This document shows, in pieces, positions 17,574 through 26,300 of a DNA stretch of 64,000 nucleotides (its first letter is position 1; every line of letters starts with the position of its first letter). Source of the DNA: Parabacteroides faecis (GTDB lineage Bacteria > Bacteroidota > Bacteroidia > Bacteroidales > Tannerellaceae). The stretch spans positions 1-64,000 of the forward strand of contig NZ_BMPB01000012.1 of the NCBI RefSeq assembly GCF_014647375.1. The letters run 5' to 3'. The translations under genes were made by a program, and so were the position numbers. A model generated the notes under the pieces. The model was not told where the DNA came from. It worked only from the letters and a program-made list of their open reading frames with translations, and searched no databases.

Positions 17574-18164
17574 ATGGCAATAAAATTTAAAGTTTATTCA
17601 ACGCCAAAGCCAAACGGGCGCGCTGGTGCAAGATTAACACATGCCCGTGCAATCAGCCGGGGAACTTATAACTTGGAGAAAGTATGTAGGCTGATAAGCG
17701 AACGTTCTGCCGTATCGTCTGCCGAAGTGAAAAGTGTCCTTGACTCATTTGCCTGGGTGATTGAACTGGCATTGGAAGACGGTTGTCATGTGGAACTGGA
17801 TGATCTGGGCTATTTCTCACCATCGTTGAAAACTGTTTTGAATAAAAAGAATGAAAACAGGAATATGGTTTATGTAGATGGGATCAATTATCGTTGTTCG
17901 ACCTCTTTGCGTGAGAAGTTACGTGCGATCGATCTGGAATATGTAAAAGTAAAAAAGAAACCGGGAGATTGGGAGACACGGAGAAATGAGTTGGTAAAAT
18001 ATATGGAAGATTGGGAAAGCGTCACTCCCCGTACTTATGCAGAAGCTTTTGGTTGTAGCCGTTACCGGGCGACACTCGATCTGCAACGGTTTGTGGAAGA
18101 AGGGGTATTGGCAAAAGTTGGTTATCGGAATAAGGTGATGTATTTGCTGGCGAATAACGAATGA
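17574..18164 (+). CDS. HU-family DNA-binding protein with extra C-terminal domain
   Basis: 196 residues. The N-terminal 125 residues follow the Bacteroidetes HU-like pattern: MAIKFKVYSTPKPNG, a helical pair with ISERSAVSSAEVKSVLDSFA, and the beta arm region VELDDLGYFSPSL. The C-terminal 60 residues (TPRTYAEAFGCSRYRATLDL, then LQRFVEEGVLAKVGYRNKVMYLL) look like a winged helix, as in related regulators. It may bend or organise DNA, and the 22-bp repeat upstream is a candidate autoregulatory site. It ends 12 bp before the lipoprotein gene, so it may be the first gene of the surface-protein cluster. Confidence 0.75.
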   Translation: MAIKFKVYSTPKPNGRAGARLTHARAISRGTYNLEKVCRLISERSAVSSAEVKSVLDSFAWVIELALEDGCHVELDDLGYFSPSLKTVLNKKNENRNMVYVDGINYRCSTSLREKLRAIDLEYVKVKKKPGDWETRRNELVKYMEDWESVTPRTYAEAFGCSRYRATLDLQRFVEEGVLAKVGYRNKVMYLLANNE

Positions 18165-18176
18165 AAGGACTGAATT

Positions 18177-19286
18177 ATGAAAAACCATATTTTTGTTTAT
18201 AGTATAATAGCATTGATGTCACTGCTATCCTGTAATAAGGAAAAAGGGACTATATATACGGTCGATTTCTCTTCCGGAAATTTTCCGCAAAAGAGTGTAG
18301 ATCTGGATGATTATGTCGGTTCATGGAAAAAAGTGGTTCTGGAGACAGATTCGTTTTGTTTAGTGGATAAGTCTGCTCATTTCTATCCATGTAAAGAGTA
18401 TATCATTGTTTATTCGCCCAATAGGATCATGATGTTTGATTATGGCGGTAAGTTCATAAAGAATATTGCTCAGGGCGGCAACGGACCGGGTGAACTTAAC
18501 TATTTATCAGACTGTACGATTGATGAAGAAAATCAGATGCTATATTATCTGGATATATTTGATACAGAGAATATACATTCTATCTCATTAAAAGATGGGG
18601 CCATTGGAACCATCCCGATTGCTATCGGGAAAATGTTAAAATCATTTGTGTTCCATCATGATGTTATAACCTGTTTCCCGTATGTAGGAAATAGAAGTCA
18701 GTCGTGTTATACACAGGATTTGAAAGGCAATATACTTGATCCGGCTTCTTTAAAGATAGAGGAACCCGATGGTCCCTTTGTTCAGTCACCGATCAATATG
18801 TTCTTTTTGAATGACGATATATTCTATCAGGGATTATATGAAGATACAGTTTACAGTGTAACAACACATCTGCCCATGCTTGTATTTTCAAAAGGCAATA
18901 GGCATGCGGACGATGTCAATACTAAAGATATCCGGGAAAATCAGGTGTTTTTTAATTCCCTGTTTTCTTCCGGAAATAACTGTGTGCTGTCAAGAGTTGA
19001 ATATGTGTTGAAGGCGACTGATGAGGAGGGGCAACTCCTTGAAATGATTCCGGATGAATATAGATATTACCTTTATGATCATCATTTAAAAGAAGTAAGC
19101 GAAATAACCGGATGTACATTCACGCCGATTGATAAGAAATATGTAAAGGATAAGCTGCCGGATCTTTTCCCTCTTATCTCTTCGTTAAATCCGCGTAAGA
19201 TCGTATTGGCATTTCCTGCAGAGGAACTGGGCGGTGAGTTTGATGATAATCCGATTTTATATGTTGGTGATTTAAGAGATCGATGA
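18177..19286 (+). CDS. 6-bladed beta-propeller lipoprotein
   Basis: 369 residues. The start MKNHIFVYSIIALMSLLSC gives a lipoprotein signal with the lipobox LLSC (C19). The body has the repeated blade pattern of the Bacteroides 6-bladed beta-propeller (BF2992-like) family, such as YIIVYSPNRIMMFDYGGKFI followed by GGNGPGEL and DEENQMLYYLDIF. Such proteins sit on the outer membrane; their ligands are mostly unknown. It is adjacent to a TPR/HTH membrane regulator, a frequent pairing in this phylum. Confidence 0.75.
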   Translation: MKNHIFVYSIIALMSLLSCNKEKGTIYTVDFSSGNFPQKSVDLDDYVGSWKKVVLETDSFCLVDKSAHFYPCKEYIIVYSPNRIMMFDYGGKFIKNIAQGGNGPGELNYLSDCTIDEENQMLYYLDIFDTENIHSISLKDGAIGTIPIAIGKMLKSFVFHHDVITCFPYVGNRSQSCYTQDLKGNILDPASLKIEEPDGPFVQSPINMFFLNDDIFYQGLYEDTVYSVTTHLPMLVFSKGNRHADDVNTKDIRENQVFFNSLFSSGNNCVLSRVEYVLKATDEEGQLLEMIPDEYRYYLYDHHLKEVSEITGCTFTPIDKKYVKDKLPDLFPLISSLNPRKIVLAFPAEELGGEFDDNPILYVGDLRDR

Positions 19287-19325
19287 ATGGAAAGTGGAAT
19301 AGGATAATTGTGCTAAAAGTGAAAT

Positions 19326-20996
19326 ATGGATAATATAGGGACGAGGATATATGTATTATCTATTTTATTCATTCAGATCCTTTTGTGTATTTCTTGCGCA
19401 AATGGAAGGAATGAAATGATATTTTCCGAATCAGAATCTCTTTTGAATACTGATCCTGATAGTGCTTTATTGGTATTGAATTCAATTGTTTATCCTGAAA
19501 AATTGAGCGAGAAAGAGTATAACCGTTATATTTTACTGAAAATTCAGGCGGAATATAAATCTTATCAGGATATAACATCTGATTCGGTTATTCTTTCTGT
19601 TCGGGATTATTATTTGGAAAAGAAGGATAACCCCAACCTGGCTTTGGCATCGTATTATTGTGGTTGTTATTACAAAGAGTGTGATGATGGAGAGAATGCG
19701 ATGAGGTATTTTCTGGAGGCTGACAAGTATGCGGGAAAAGGTGATGATAATAATTTAAGAGGGTTGATTTTGAGTGCGATTGGAGTCATTCTACTGGATC
19801 AATTTGACTGTGAAGGAGCAATACGTTATTTTCGTGAATCAGCAGCTTTAGACAGATTGACCGGGAATTTGAATAATGCGGCAGTTTCTTACATGCAAAT
19901 CGGAGATTGTTTCCAATATTTAGAACAACCGGATAGTGCTTTACATTATTATATGAAGTGTCTGCATTTGGTAGATGAAGGGAATTTATGCCATGAACAG
20001 TCCAATATCCGGCAGAACTTAGGAATATTATATGCCCGGAAAGGAGACTTGGCAAAAGCAAATCAACTTTTGAGAGAAGCATTGGAACATGCTCCCAATC
20101 AGGACGATCAAATAAAAATATATCTCTCTTTGTTAGATTTATATGTAGAAAATCATCAGATAGATTCTGTAAATTTCTATATGAACCATTTGTTACAGAA
20201 AAAAGACAGCATAAAAGATATATATGTAAAAGCAAATTTGTTTCAGGCTCTTTCAGAGAGAGAAGAAATGTTGGGGAATTATCCGGAGGCGTTGGAATAT
20301 AATGAAATGTATGCCGAGAATCTTTTGCAGATAATTACGATCAATTCGGATAAGAGATTGTTGGAGCTTCAGAAAAAATATGATTATGAAAAAATACATT
20401 TACATAATACTCGCTTAAGACTGGAAAGAAGCTATACGTTTATTGGATTATTAGTGTTAGTTTTCTGTATTGTTCTTTCGATAATATTTTTATCAAGAGA
20501 GTATCGAAGACGTGAAAATGTAATGCTGGAATTAGAAGATAAAGTATCGCAATTGAATAGTTTGGCGAAAAAATATGATGAAAAAGAGAAAACATTTGTT
20601 TCCTATTTACTTAAACATTTTAAAGTTTTAAAGAAAGTATCCAGTTTGGAGATTTATATAAATAAAAAACAATCTCATAAGGATGAATTTTGGATAAAGA
20701 AATTTAATGATATAGTCTATGGTCAAGATACTTTGAATTGGGATATTTTATATGATGTAATGAATGAATTGCATAATGGTTTTTTTATCAAATTGAAAGC
20801 ATTATATCCGCAGTTAAAGGAAGTAGATTTTCGTATTCTATGTTTGACTTATTCAGGCTTTTCAACAGAAGAAATAGCGATTGTCTTAAACTTAAGTATA
20901 AATACGATTAATACAAAACGTTCAGCTATACGTAAAGGTCTTGCCATTCCTTCTTTTGCCAATTTGCGTGACTTCCTGGATGACAAATTGCTTTGA
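19326..20996 (+). CDS. Membrane-bound TPR regulator with C-terminal HTH
   Basis: 556 residues. A signal or lipobox-like start (IQILLCISCANG) is followed by tetratricopeptide repeats over about 30-330 (for example DSALHYYMKCLHLVDEGN and AKANQLLREALEHAP). A single transmembrane helix (about 374-392, FIGLLVLVFCIVLSIIFL) is followed by a coiled coil and a LuxR-like helix-turn-helix at the end (VDFRILCLTYSGFSTEEIAI, NLSINTINTKRSAIRK). The layout places the TPR sensor in the periplasm and the DNA-binding part in the cytoplasm, a one-protein signal path common in Bacteroidetes. It probably controls the adjacent surface genes, including the DUF3244 and RHS genes; this is inferred from position. Confidence 0.8.
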   Translation: MDNIGTRIYVLSILFIQILLCISCANGRNEMIFSESESLLNTDPDSALLVLNSIVYPEKLSEKEYNRYILLKIQAEYKSYQDITSDSVILSVRDYYLEKKDNPNLALASYYCGCYYKECDDGENAMRYFLEADKYAGKGDDNNLRGLILSAIGVILLDQFDCEGAIRYFRESAALDRLTGNLNNAAVSYMQIGDCFQYLEQPDSALHYYMKCLHLVDEGNLCHEQSNIRQNLGILYARKGDLAKANQLLREALEHAPNQDDQIKIYLSLLDLYVENHQIDSVNFYMNHLLQKKDSIKDIYVKANLFQALSEREEMLGNYPEALEYNEMYAENLLQIITINSDKRLLELQKKYDYEKIHLHNTRLRLERSYTFIGLLVLVFCIVLSIIFLSREYRRRENVMLELEDKVSQLNSLAKKYDEKEKTFVSYLLKHFKVLKKVSSLEIYINKKQSHKDEFWIKKFNDIVYGQDTLNWDILYDVMNELHNGFFIKLKALYPQLKEVDFRILCLTYSGFSTEEIAIVLNLSINTINTKRSAIRKGLAIPSFANLRDFLDDKLL

Positions 20997-21165
20997 TAAA
21001 CCTATACTATTAGAAAGAAAAAGTTATATCTGATATTTGTTATATTCTTGAATATCATTATTCTATCTTGCTTTTTGTGTGTGAAAAGTTATATCCCTGA
21101 ATAAGGATAGTTAAAAATAGATACTTTTACTCCTGGTTTTTTAATTTAATTAAAAGAGTGAATGT

Positions 21166-21582
21166 ATGAAACTAACTAAAACACTATTCGGTATTTTTAT
21201 TGTGGCAGTATGTTTATTAAAACCATCTGTGCAAACTATAGCATCTTCTTCTGCTAATAATGAATTGTCTTCTAAAATAATGAGTTCTACCAAAGTCTAT
21301 TTGAAAGGACGATTATCTACTCCGACAAAACGAAATGTTTCCCAACCTGTTGAAGTCTATCAGGAAAATAAGACTTTGATGATTTCTTATTTGTCTGAAT
21401 TGGAAAAAATAGAAATTATAATTAGTGATGAATGGGATTCAATTGTGTATTCGGAAATCGTATCTGTTTCTGAAAGTACTGTATCATTTGTTGATTTGAG
21501 TGGACTTAAAAAAGGGAGTTATACTCTTAATTTGAGAAATATTGAAGGAGAAGAGTTATCCGGAATGTTTGCTGTTGAGTGA
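21166..21582 (+). CDS. DUF3244-family secreted protein
   Basis: 138 residues with a signal peptide (cleavage near residue 27) and a single Ig-like beta-sandwich: VEVYQENKTLMISYLSELEK, IIISDEWDSIVYSEIV and the closing GSYTLNLRNIEGEELSGMF. This is the DUF3244 pattern of small periplasmic proteins often found beside TPR/HTH regulators. It has a 170-bp upstream region of its own, in which the short sequence aaagttatatc occurs twice (near 21020 and 21089). Confidence 0.7.
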   Translation: MKLTKTLFGIFIVAVCLLKPSVQTIASSSANNELSSKIMSSTKVYLKGRLSTPTKRNVSQPVEVYQENKTLMISYLSELEKIEIIISDEWDSIVYSEIVSVSESTVSFVDLSGLKKGSYTLNLRNIEGEELSGMFAVE

Positions 21583-21638
21583 TAGACTATCTGTATTTTG
21601 TTTTATAAATGACAAGTAACATAAATAACTGGATTGAT

Positions 21639-22802
21639 ATGAAAAAGAAAATTTACTTATTAACTGTTTTAATAACCGTTTTGTGTTTTAATTCAAATGC
21701 TCAATTGAGATTATTGCAGAATGGCCGTGTACAAGTGGGAACATTAAGATTAGATGGAGAAGACGCACTAAATGTAACAACAATGCAGGTTTTCGGACCT
21801 CATGGTGACATGCGTTCAGGATCGAAGTTAACCTTTGGTGATTTTGGAAAATTTCCAAGTAATGGCTGGAATGTTTTTATAGGGGAATATGGCTCTGACG
21901 ATACTGATCAATTATGGTTACATGGTAAAAACGGAATTTATTTGACCAGAGGTGGGCAGGCAAGTAATGTGATCGGTTATTATAATCCGTCTTCCAACAG
22001 TAATTTTGTATTTAATACGAATCTACGTGTGAACGGAGTCGATATAACTTCCGATGCCCGGTTGAAAGAAAATGTTCAATCGCTTCAAAATCCACTGGAT
22101 CTTCTGTCTCATGTGAGTGGTGTAACTTATAATTATAAGCTTTCCGAAATGAAAAAATATTGTGAGCCGGATAAATCGAAGTTTACTGAGGAACAAAGCA
22201 TACAAGATAATGCATCAGATATGCAAACATCGATGGATGCAGCCGCCATCGAGAAAGCAAACAGAGACAAACTACTTCAAGATGCAATTGACCGCAAGGA
22301 TGCAGAAGAGGCTGGTCGTAAGAGAATCGGTTTTTTGGCTCAGGATGTAGAAAAAATTCTGCCGGAATTGGTTAAGACGGATGAAGATGGTGTAAAATCT
22401 ATTGATTATATAGGCTTTATTCCTTTATTAGTTGAAAGTATCAACGAAATGCGACTTACTATCCAGGAACAACAAAATGAGATAGAGATGTTGAAAAGTT
22501 TACTGTCTGTTGAAACAAAATCGACATTGCGTTCAACATCAACTGGCAATCTAAATGTGATAGAAGGTGCAAAATTATATAATGGAACCGGGGCATCTGT
22601 TTCTTATATATTGCCGTCTACTTTTAGTAATGCATATTTACAGGTCTTCGATATCTCCGGAAGGATGGTAAAGAAAATTACTCTGACTGTTGCCAATGAC
22701 GTTGTAGAAATTAACCCTACCGAAATTGGTTACGGAACGTTTGTCTATGCCTTGTATGTAGATGGACAAAAAGCGGATACGTTGAAGAAATTTGTTAATT
22801 GA
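21639..22802 (+). CDS. Secreted protein with S74 intramolecular chaperone domain
   Basis: 387 residues from the ATG at 21639, which gives a clean signal peptide (MKKKIYLLTVLITVLCFNSN); an upstream in-frame ATG at 21609 would add ten polar residues. The central part holds SDARLKENVQSL, the signature of the peptidase S74 self-cleaving chaperone domain known from phage tail spikes, followed by RIGFLAQDVEKILPELV and a coiled coil (INEMRLTIQEQQNEIEML). The C-terminus (LQVFDISGRMVKKI to LYVDGQ) resembles a type IX secretion sorting domain. It is likely a trimeric surface fibre. The same domain is found in other Bacteroidetes surface proteins next to RHS genes. Confidence 0.75.
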   Translation: MKKKIYLLTVLITVLCFNSNAQLRLLQNGRVQVGTLRLDGEDALNVTTMQVFGPHGDMRSGSKLTFGDFGKFPSNGWNVFIGEYGSDDTDQLWLHGKNGIYLTRGGQASNVIGYYNPSSNSNFVFNTNLRVNGVDITSDARLKENVQSLQNPLDLLSHVSGVTYNYKLSEMKKYCEPDKSKFTEEQSIQDNASDMQTSMDAAAIEKANRDKLLQDAIDRKDAEEAGRKRIGFLAQDVEKILPELVKTDEDGVKSIDYIGFIPLLVESINEMRLTIQEQQNEIEMLKSLLSVETKSTLRSTSTGNLNVIEGAKLYNGTGASVSYILPSTFSNAYLQVFDISGRMVKKITLTVANDVVEINPTEIGYGTFVYALYVDGQKADTLKKFVN

Positions 22803-22809
22803 TTTAGCT

Positions 22810-23286
22810 ATGAAAAGATATAATATACCAAGTACATACATAAGAATATGTATGATGTTTTTTCTTTTGTTTGACTTTGTTGATTCAGTATATTCAAAAA
22901 GCTTTAAAATCGCAGAAGAATCAAATAGAACTTCGGCTCTGCTTGTATCTGATAGTGTGAGAATAGAACAACAATCAGATAGCATCTCTGTATTTGCTAC
23001 AAGTTCCTGTGTTAATACTTTTGAAAACCAGACGGTTTCTTCAAGACTTTCAGTTCAAGGATGTAACATTCTTACATTACAAAATGTGACAGTATCCTCT
23101 AACGGAGATTTAACACTATCTGCTCCGGATGCTATTTTGATAAATGGTTTATTTGAAGTGAAGCTAGGAGGTCTCTTGAATATAAAAAGTGAGTTAACTC
23201 AATGGACCTTCGATTATGGATACGATAATTCTGGAAATAGAAAAATGCGTAGTGCAAATTTCGTGAAATTGTCTGATGTAGATTAA
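22810..23286 (+). CDS. Small secreted protein upstream of the RHS gene
   Basis: 158 residues from the ATG at 22810; an earlier in-frame ATG at 22792 is less likely because it overlaps the previous gene. It has a signal peptide (RICMMFFLLFDFVDSVYS) and a beta-rich mature part with regularly spaced polar/hydrophobic strands (LTLQNVTVSSNGDLTLSA). Its end, YGYDNSGNRKMRS, looks like a single YD/RHS-type repeat. It lies 32 bp before the RHS gene and may be exported or assembled with it. No known family is recognised. Confidence 0.6.
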   Translation: MKRYNIPSTYIRICMMFFLLFDFVDSVYSKSFKIAEESNRTSALLVSDSVRIEQQSDSISVFATSSCVNTFENQTVSSRLSVQGCNILTLQNVTVSSNGDLTLSAPDAILINGLFEVKLGGLLNIKSELTQWTFDYGYDNSGNRKMRSANFVKLSDVD

Positions 23287-23318
23287 TTTTTGTAAATCAG
23301 AGATTAAAAAGACTTGTT

Positions 23319-26300
23319 ATGAAGAAAAGAATAAGTATATCAACAATCCTACTACTTTTTGTTGCATTAAAAATATTGGGACAAACGAATCTGAAAGTCC
23401 ATACTTTAGGCAATTATGATAATAAATTATCGGACACGATAAGAATTGAAACAGAGTTGATACCTTCTTCACTTAAAGAACTATTGGATTCCCGTACGAA
23501 AGACGATAATAAGGAGTTGGAACAACCGAATGTGGCTACATTTTCTGTAGATAAAAGTAAAGAGGTTGGAACGATTGTCGGCACAGTCGATGTTACAGAA
23601 ACAGGTAGTGCCAACTATGTAATTCCAATAGAAGTACCAAAGGGAATAGTAGGATTAGAACCTGCAGTTTCAATTAATTATAACAGCCAGTTTGCTAATG
23701 GTTTAATGGGGTATGGATGGAATGTTGCTGCATTTTCTGCAATATCTCGTTGTGGTAAATCATATTATTATGATAATGTAACTGAGGCACCTCAACTCTC
23801 CAGTTCCGATAATCTGATGCTTGATGGGCAACGTTTACTATTGATTTCGGGGCAAAATCTTGTAGATGGAGCCAAGTATAGGATGGAATATGATCCATTT
23901 ACAGAAATTACATATAAAGTAGTAAATTCTGTTCTGTGCTTTGTGGTTAGGACAAAAGATGGAATGACAAAAGTTTTCGGTTCCACTTCTGATTCGAACA
24001 TAGGGGCTTCGAGTGGAAGTACATTATTTTGGGTATTATCAAAAGTGACAGATAAGAATGGTAATACAATAAATTATAAGTATGATGAAATTGTAAACAA
24101 TGGTGAGTTTTATCTTACAAAGATCGAATATGCAGGAAACCGTAGCGTAGAATTTGCTTATGAAACAAGAAGCGATAAGCAAAAGACATATTTTGCCGGT
24201 GCACAAATAAATAATAATAAAATACTGAAAAGTATTTCTACATATATAGGCCAAACCAGGATCAGACAGTATCAATTTAACTATACGAATGATGGTTTCT
24301 ATTCTAAATTAATTGAATTGATAGAGGTTGGGCAAAATAATAAACAGCACAATTCAACTGTTATAAATTATGGAAGTAGTGATGCTCAACAGAATGAATA
24401 TTTTTCAAGTTTGTCACAAAAAAGGGAAGGGAATAAACCCCTGTTTGCTGATTTTAATGGAGATGGAAAGGCTGATTTTCTTTCGTATCCGGAAAAAGAT
24501 TCGTATACGACTTCAGATGTAGCTACTTTATTTATAGCACAGAAAGTTTATGGAAGTGTAGACTTTGTTAAAAAGTGTACTATTCCTATTCAGTCTTCAT
24601 CTGGAGTGTTTCAGGGTTTTCTTTTAGCGGATCTGAATGGAGATGGATGTGCAGATGTTGTTAATATATCTAAGGCTTTAAACGGAACTTATCGTTATAA
24701 TTATTATATGTATGATGGAAAGAAGCTTACATATGATTACAAAGGATTTAATACAGATAGTAATGAGGCGATTGTAGGTGATTTTAATGGTGATGGTAAA
24801 CAAGAAGTATTGGTTGTTAAAAATCAGAAAGTCTTTGATGGTGAGGGAAAGGAAATAGCTTCTGGAGGTATTGATGATTGGGGAACAGAATATATTGAAG
24901 GTTATTATCCTAATAATAGATATCTCTGTGACTTTAATGGAAATGGAAAGGCTAATATACTTGTAATGAATGCGTCTGCTGGTTGGGTGTATGAGTTGAG
25001 TGGAAGAAGTTTTGTTAGATTGAACTCTTTTAATACATCAGAAATTAAAAATTATTATTTTCCATATTTTGGAGATTTTAATGGCGATGGTTATACGGAT
25101 ATTTTAATTCAAAACACATATTCAGCAAGTGGGAATGATGTCAGTATCTTATTTTCAACGGGAAAGGGATTCATAAAGCAAGAAATATCAAATGCAGATA
25201 TAGGGAAAAGCTCTAAAGTTTTTGTAGCAGATTTTAATAGAGATGGAAAATCAGATATTTTTCATATGAGTGTTGTTAATAATGCTGTGCGAATGAAAGT
25301 TGGAACATTTAATGGAACAAATTTTACAACGGCATATTATTCAACTGTTTTAAAACCGTCAGATATGTCTGTCCCAATTGAATATGAAAATTATCTTTTT
25401 CAAGTTGAAGATTTTGATGGAGACGGTAGAGGTGAATTTTGTTGTGCGAGATATGTGGATAGTTATATAATTCATTCTTTTACAGATAATCAGACTTTAC
25501 TAACAAAAACAATAACTAATGGACTTGGTGCACAGATATCATTTCAATATGCTCCAATAACAGAGGAGAGTGTTTGTTCTAGTAGCAATAATAATAATTA
25601 TCCGGTATCAGGTAATAGAGTTCCTTTATATGTAGTCACTAATGTTGTTCAGAATGCGAATGGATATAGTGAGAATATATATTATCGTTATAAAAATCCC
25701 CGAATTCATTTACAGGGAAAAGGCTTTTTAGGATTTGGTAGTATTGAGGCGGAAAATTATAATAAAGATAGAAAGATAACAACTCTTTATGGTTATAATG
25801 AATATTATTATCCTTTTATTCAAGAACAAAAGGTAACAACAAGAGCAGGCGCAAATGTATCTACTTCAGTCTATGAAAACTCTTATGTATACCAAGGAAA
25901 TAAACGTGTAACTCCTTATATAAGAAAGTTGACGGAGACGGATCATTTGACAAGTACTTTGAAAACTGTTGATTGTACGTCTACTGATAGTTGGGGAAAT
26001 CCATTAACTGTTATTACTAAGTATGGTAATGATCTTACAGAAACAGTAACAAACACTTACTTGAATAGTGGAGCGGAAAATGTATGGATATTTGGTTTAC
26101 CTCTTTCTCAAACGAAGCGAATAACAAGGGGAAGTGATAGTTGGATAGAAAAGCATACGTTTGAGTATAATGACAAATATTTGCTGGGAAAGTCGGTTGA
26201 ATATACTTCGGATGGGACTAAGAAGGTATTAGAGAATGTTTTTGGATATGATACATTCGGGAATATTACAAAGAAAATAGTTAAAAATTATTCTTCTTCT